Positions 5,031 through 7,237 of a DNA stretch of 7,237 nucleotides are shown piece after piece (within the stretch, counting starts at the first letter, position 1; every line of letters starts with the position of its first letter). The position numbers were made by a program, and so were the translations under genes. The notes under the pieces are model-generated. The model saw only the letters and a list, made by a program, of their open reading frames with translations, was not told where the DNA came from and did not search any database. The stretch comes from Actinomycetota bacterium (GTDB taxonomy: Bacteria; Actinomycetota; Acidimicrobiia; Acidimicrobiales; Acidimicrobiaceae): positions 1-7,237 of the forward strand of contig DAHVOF010000248.1 in assembly GCA_027318945.1 (NCBI GenBank). The letters are read 5' to 3'.

Positions 5031-7082
5031 TTAGCTTTCGGCTCCTGTCCGTTCAATGGTTAGCGAACGTTCCAAAATCTGAGACACGTCCAGCACCTTC
5101 ATGTCCTCGGAGGCCGTCCCTTCCGATTGGCGCTGCTTGACTCCATCGTCGAGCATTATCATGCAATATGGACAGGCGGTCGAAACCATATCCGCTCCAG
5201 TCGTTATAGCTTGATCGGTCCTTTCCATATTGATTCGCTTTCCAATGTTCTCTTCCAACCACATCCGCGAACCACCAGCGCCGCAGCAGAATCCCATTGA
5301 CCGATGCTTGTGCATTTCGACCGTCCTGACACCCGGTACCGAATTCAGTACAGATCTTGGCTCGTCGTACACAGAGTTGTGCCTGCCAAGGTAACAGGGG
5401 TCGTGGTAGGTGACAGTCGCGTTAACGGGAGCAACGGGAGAAAGCGCCTTATCTGAAACTAGCTTTTCCAACACCTGGGAATGATGGACGACCTCATAGT
5501 TTCCGCCAAGAGCGGGGTACTCGTTTGCCAAGGAGTTCACGCAGTGGGGACATGAGGCTATGACCTTTTTGACGTTGGCGGTGTTTAATGTCTCAATGTT
5601 GGCAGCGGCCTGCATCTGGTAGAGATACTCATTACCCAGCCTTCTCGCTGGATCCCCGGTGCAAGACTCCTTTGGACCTAGCACCGCGAATTTCACACCA
5701 CCCGAGTGGAGCACCCGGGCAATGCTCTGCGTGGTCTTTGCCGCCCGCTCGTCAAGTGCCCCCGCGCAGCCTACCCAGAAGAGGTACTCCACATCCTCCG
5801 GGATCTGACCGGTTATCACAGAAATCTCGAAATCCAGCGCCTTGGTCCAATCAAGCCTCTTTGATGGTCCGAGACCCCAAGGATCTCCTTGGTTCTCGAC
5901 ATTGCGCAGCATCAGGTTTGCTTCAGTCGGAAATTCGGAGTCCATCAGCACCTTGTAGCGTCTCATGTCGACTATGGCGTCGATGTGCTCAATATCCACA
6001 GGGCATGCTTCCACACAAGCACCACAGGTCGTGCAGGACCAAAGAACGTCACTTTCTATGACATCCGGAACGAGCGGCACCCCCGAAGACTTCGTCGCTG
6101 TCGGTCCGATCAATGACGGTGCAGACTTGAACAGGTGATCGCGCAGCCCCATGATAACCAGCTTGGGTGAAAGTGGCTTGCCCGTGTTCCACGCCGGGCA
6201 CTGCTCCTGGCAACGACCACACTCTGTACAAGTGGCAAGGTCGAGATTTTGTTTCCAAGTTAGATGCTCGATCTTACCTACTCCGAAGACATCGTCCTCG
6301 CTGAGCTGTTCTGGATCCATATTGGGGGTGTTCCCAAGGGCACCAAGCGCCTTGGGACGACGCGAAAAAATCACATTAAGGGGCGCCGCCATGATGTGGA
6401 GGTGTTTGGAATACGTGACGAAAACCAGAAATGCCATTATTACAGCGATGTTCAACTCCAGAAAGATGAACTCTATCGCTTTATTAGCGGAAGTTCCGAA
6501 ACCACTGATCCATGAGGCCAGCGCGTGCGAAGCAAAAGCGGCATCACCGTAGGGAAAATGTCCAAGATTTACCTGCGCTGCCCTATAAACGAGGAGCGTA
6601 ACGACCACCATCGTGATTCCAAAGAGGGTGATCCAAGCCGCGCCGAGATGCGACCCGTAAAACCTTGATTCCCTCTGTCGCCGCGATGGAGCGTTCTTCA
6701 CCCTCAGAACCGCGAAAACTATTAGCGATGCCAGGATAAGAACGGAAAAAAGGTCCTCCAAAAATCCCAGCCAGGAATCATGCCCTATAAGCGGGATTGC
6801 AAAGTTCGAACTGAATAAGGACCCAAATGCCTCAATGATGGTTGCGAGAAGAATGATGAAGCCCCAGAATGTCAGGGCATGGGCAATTCCGGGGACTGTT
6901 TTCTTGAGAAGCTTCCGCTGCCCGATGACCTCCGAAAGCTCCGCCCAAACGCGACCCCCGATATTTTCCGTCCTCCCAGGAGCCGGCTTACCCGATGTGA
7001 TAAGGCTGAATAGAAAGAAGATCCTTCTTCCTGCAAACGCTGCAGCCACCACAAAAATGACCACGCCTATCAGCAACCTCAA
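5031..7082 (-). CDS. Membrane-bound Fe-S oxidoreductase: NarI-like cytochrome b fused to HdrD-like CCG domains
   Basis: A likely quinone-linked electron-transfer protein of 683 residues. Residues 1-240 carry about six membrane segments and resemble the nitrate reductase gamma subunit; His68, His145, His186, His227 and His229 are candidate heme b ligands. Two ferredoxin-type clusters follow: CTECGRCQEQCP (285-296) and CTTCGACVEACP (350-361). Then come two cysteine-rich CCG domains of the HdrB/HdrD/GlpC type. The first has Cys439, ESCTGDPARR with Cys474, and CPHC (511-514). The second has HDPCYLGR (Cys563), FCCGAGG (599-600) and CPYC (637-640). The architecture matches the DUF224 group containing ETF:(methyl)menaquinone oxidoreductases and Mycobacterium Rv0338c, so the likely role is moving electrons from ETF or another donor to menaquinone. 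The donor is inferred; no etf gene is in the window. I prefer the TTG start with AGGAGG 6 nt upstream over the ATG at 7118, which lacks one. It is convergent with the preceding gene, 73 bases apart. Confidence 0.88.
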   Translation of the reverse strand: MRLLIGVVIFVVAAAFAGRRIFFLFSLITSGKPAPGRTENIGGRVWAELSEVIGQRKLLKKTVPGIAHALTFWGFIILLATIIEAFGSLFSSNFAIPLIGHDSWLGFLEDLFSVLILASLIVFAVLRVKNAPSRRQRESRFYGSHLGAAWITLFGITMVVVTLLVYRAAQVNLGHFPYGDAAFASHALASWISGFGTSANKAIEFIFLELNIAVIMAFLVFVTYSKHLHIMAAPLNVIFSRRPKALGALGNTPNMDPEQLSEDDVFGVGKIEHLTWKQNLDLATCTECGRCQEQCPAWNTGKPLSPKLVIMGLRDHLFKSAPSLIGPTATKSSGVPLVPDVIESDVLWSCTTCGACVEACPVDIEHIDAIVDMRRYKVLMDSEFPTEANLMLRNVENQGDPWGLGPSKRLDWTKALDFEISVITGQIPEDVEYLFWVGCAGALDERAAKTTQSIARVLHSGGVKFAVLGPKESCTGDPARRLGNEYLYQMQAAANIETLNTANVKKVIASCPHCVNSLANEYPALGGNYEVVHHSQVLEKLVSDKALSPVAPVNATVTYHDPCYLGRHNSVYDEPRSVLNSVPGVRTVEMHKHRSMGFCCGAGGSRMWLEENIGKRINMERTDQAITTGADMVSTACPYCMIMLDDGVKQRQSEGTASEDMKVLDVSQILERSLTIERTGAES

Positions 7083-7088
7083 CTGAAT

Positions 7089-7094
7089 CCTCCT
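7089..7094 (-). promoter_or_regulatory. Shine-Dalgarno selecting a TTG start for the Fe-S oxidoreductase
   Basis: AGGAGG on the leftward strand, 6 nt before TTG at 7082-7080. The upstream ATG at 7118-7116 would place this sequence inside the coding region and add 12 residues rich in Arg; no Shine-Dalgarno is visible before it. A TTG start leaves an N-terminus beginning directly with a membrane helix (RLLIGVVIFVV), as expected for the family. Confidence 0.75.
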
Positions 7095-7237
7095 AGCAAA
7101 TCGAACGCGGCGGCACATATCTACCGATAATTCGAGTCACTCGCCGCTGCAAAATCAGTTAGCTTACACTACCGAAAAATTCTGCAAGTATCACAATTCA
7201 CCAGTGATCACGGAAACACTTTAAAGCAAAGCGGCTG
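7095..7237 (-). other. Upstream region of the Fe-S oxidoreductase gene
   Basis: No gene is seen here. On the leftward strand an 11-bp palindrome CGAGT-G-ACTCG (7143-7133) lies about 50 bases before the start codon, and an 8-bp palindrome GTGATCAC lies at 7204-7211. TTGCAG (7155-7150), then 17 nt, then TATCGG (7132-7127) is a weak promoter-like pair flanking the 11-bp palindrome, but its -10 matches only 3 of 6 positions, so I do not call a promoter. The palindrome is where an operator could sit. Confidence 0.35.

Overview
The window looks like chromosomal DNA from a member of the Actinomycetota with moderate GC content, roughly 50-55% by eye. Three things point there. DnaK is of the Gram-positive type: it has the short form of the N-terminal ATPase region and an actinobacterial-looking sequence throughout. 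The dnaK promoter carries a TTGA-N11-TCAA palindrome that fits the HspR/HAIR heat-shock operator of that phylum. The large Fe-S membrane protein closely resembles the actinobacterial family that includes Mycobacterium Rv0338c. The moderate GC argues against the classic high-GC genera and would suit a lineage such as Acidimicrobiia, but that placement is only a guess.

Layout, left to right. (1) Positions 1-2216 hold the head of a leftward heat-shock operon. It has a promoter and HAIR-like operator, then dnaK (GTG start, strong Shine-Dalgarno), a strong intercistronic hairpin, and the first 79 codons of grpE, cut by the window edge. (2) Positions 2217-2554 are intergenic, with no gene seen. (3) Positions 2555-3244 hold a rightward 2,3-bisphosphoglycerate-dependent phosphoglycerate mutase. 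(4) Positions 3222-4346 hold a leftward CPA2-type cation:proton antiporter membrane domain whose 3' end overlaps the mutase gene by 23 bases. (5) Positions 4523-4957 hold a rightward stand-alone cyclic-nucleotide-binding domain protein, divergent from the antiporter and probably leaderless or nearly so, ending in a hairpin terminator. (6) Positions 5031-7082 hold a leftward fusion of a NarI-like cytochrome b membrane domain, two [4Fe-4S] clusters and two CCG cysteine-rich domains. This is the architecture of ETF:menaquinone-oxidoreductase-type proteins. (7) Positions 7083-7237 are its upstream region.

The genes do not form one pathway. dnaK-grpE is proteostasis, the mutase is glycolysis/gluconeogenesis, and the Fe-S protein is probably quinone-linked electron transfer, perhaps serving beta-oxidation. 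The one pairing that may be functional is the antiporter with its divergent cyclic-nucleotide-binding neighbour: a membrane domain lacking any cytosolic regulatory domain next to a sensor domain lacking any output domain. I see no mobile element, CRISPR array, phage gene or RNA gene, and no clear evidence of a new kind of system. The points most worth checking are the operator and promoter arrangement at dnaK, the dnaK-grpE hairpin, the antiporter/sensor pair, and the electron donor of the Fe-S protein.
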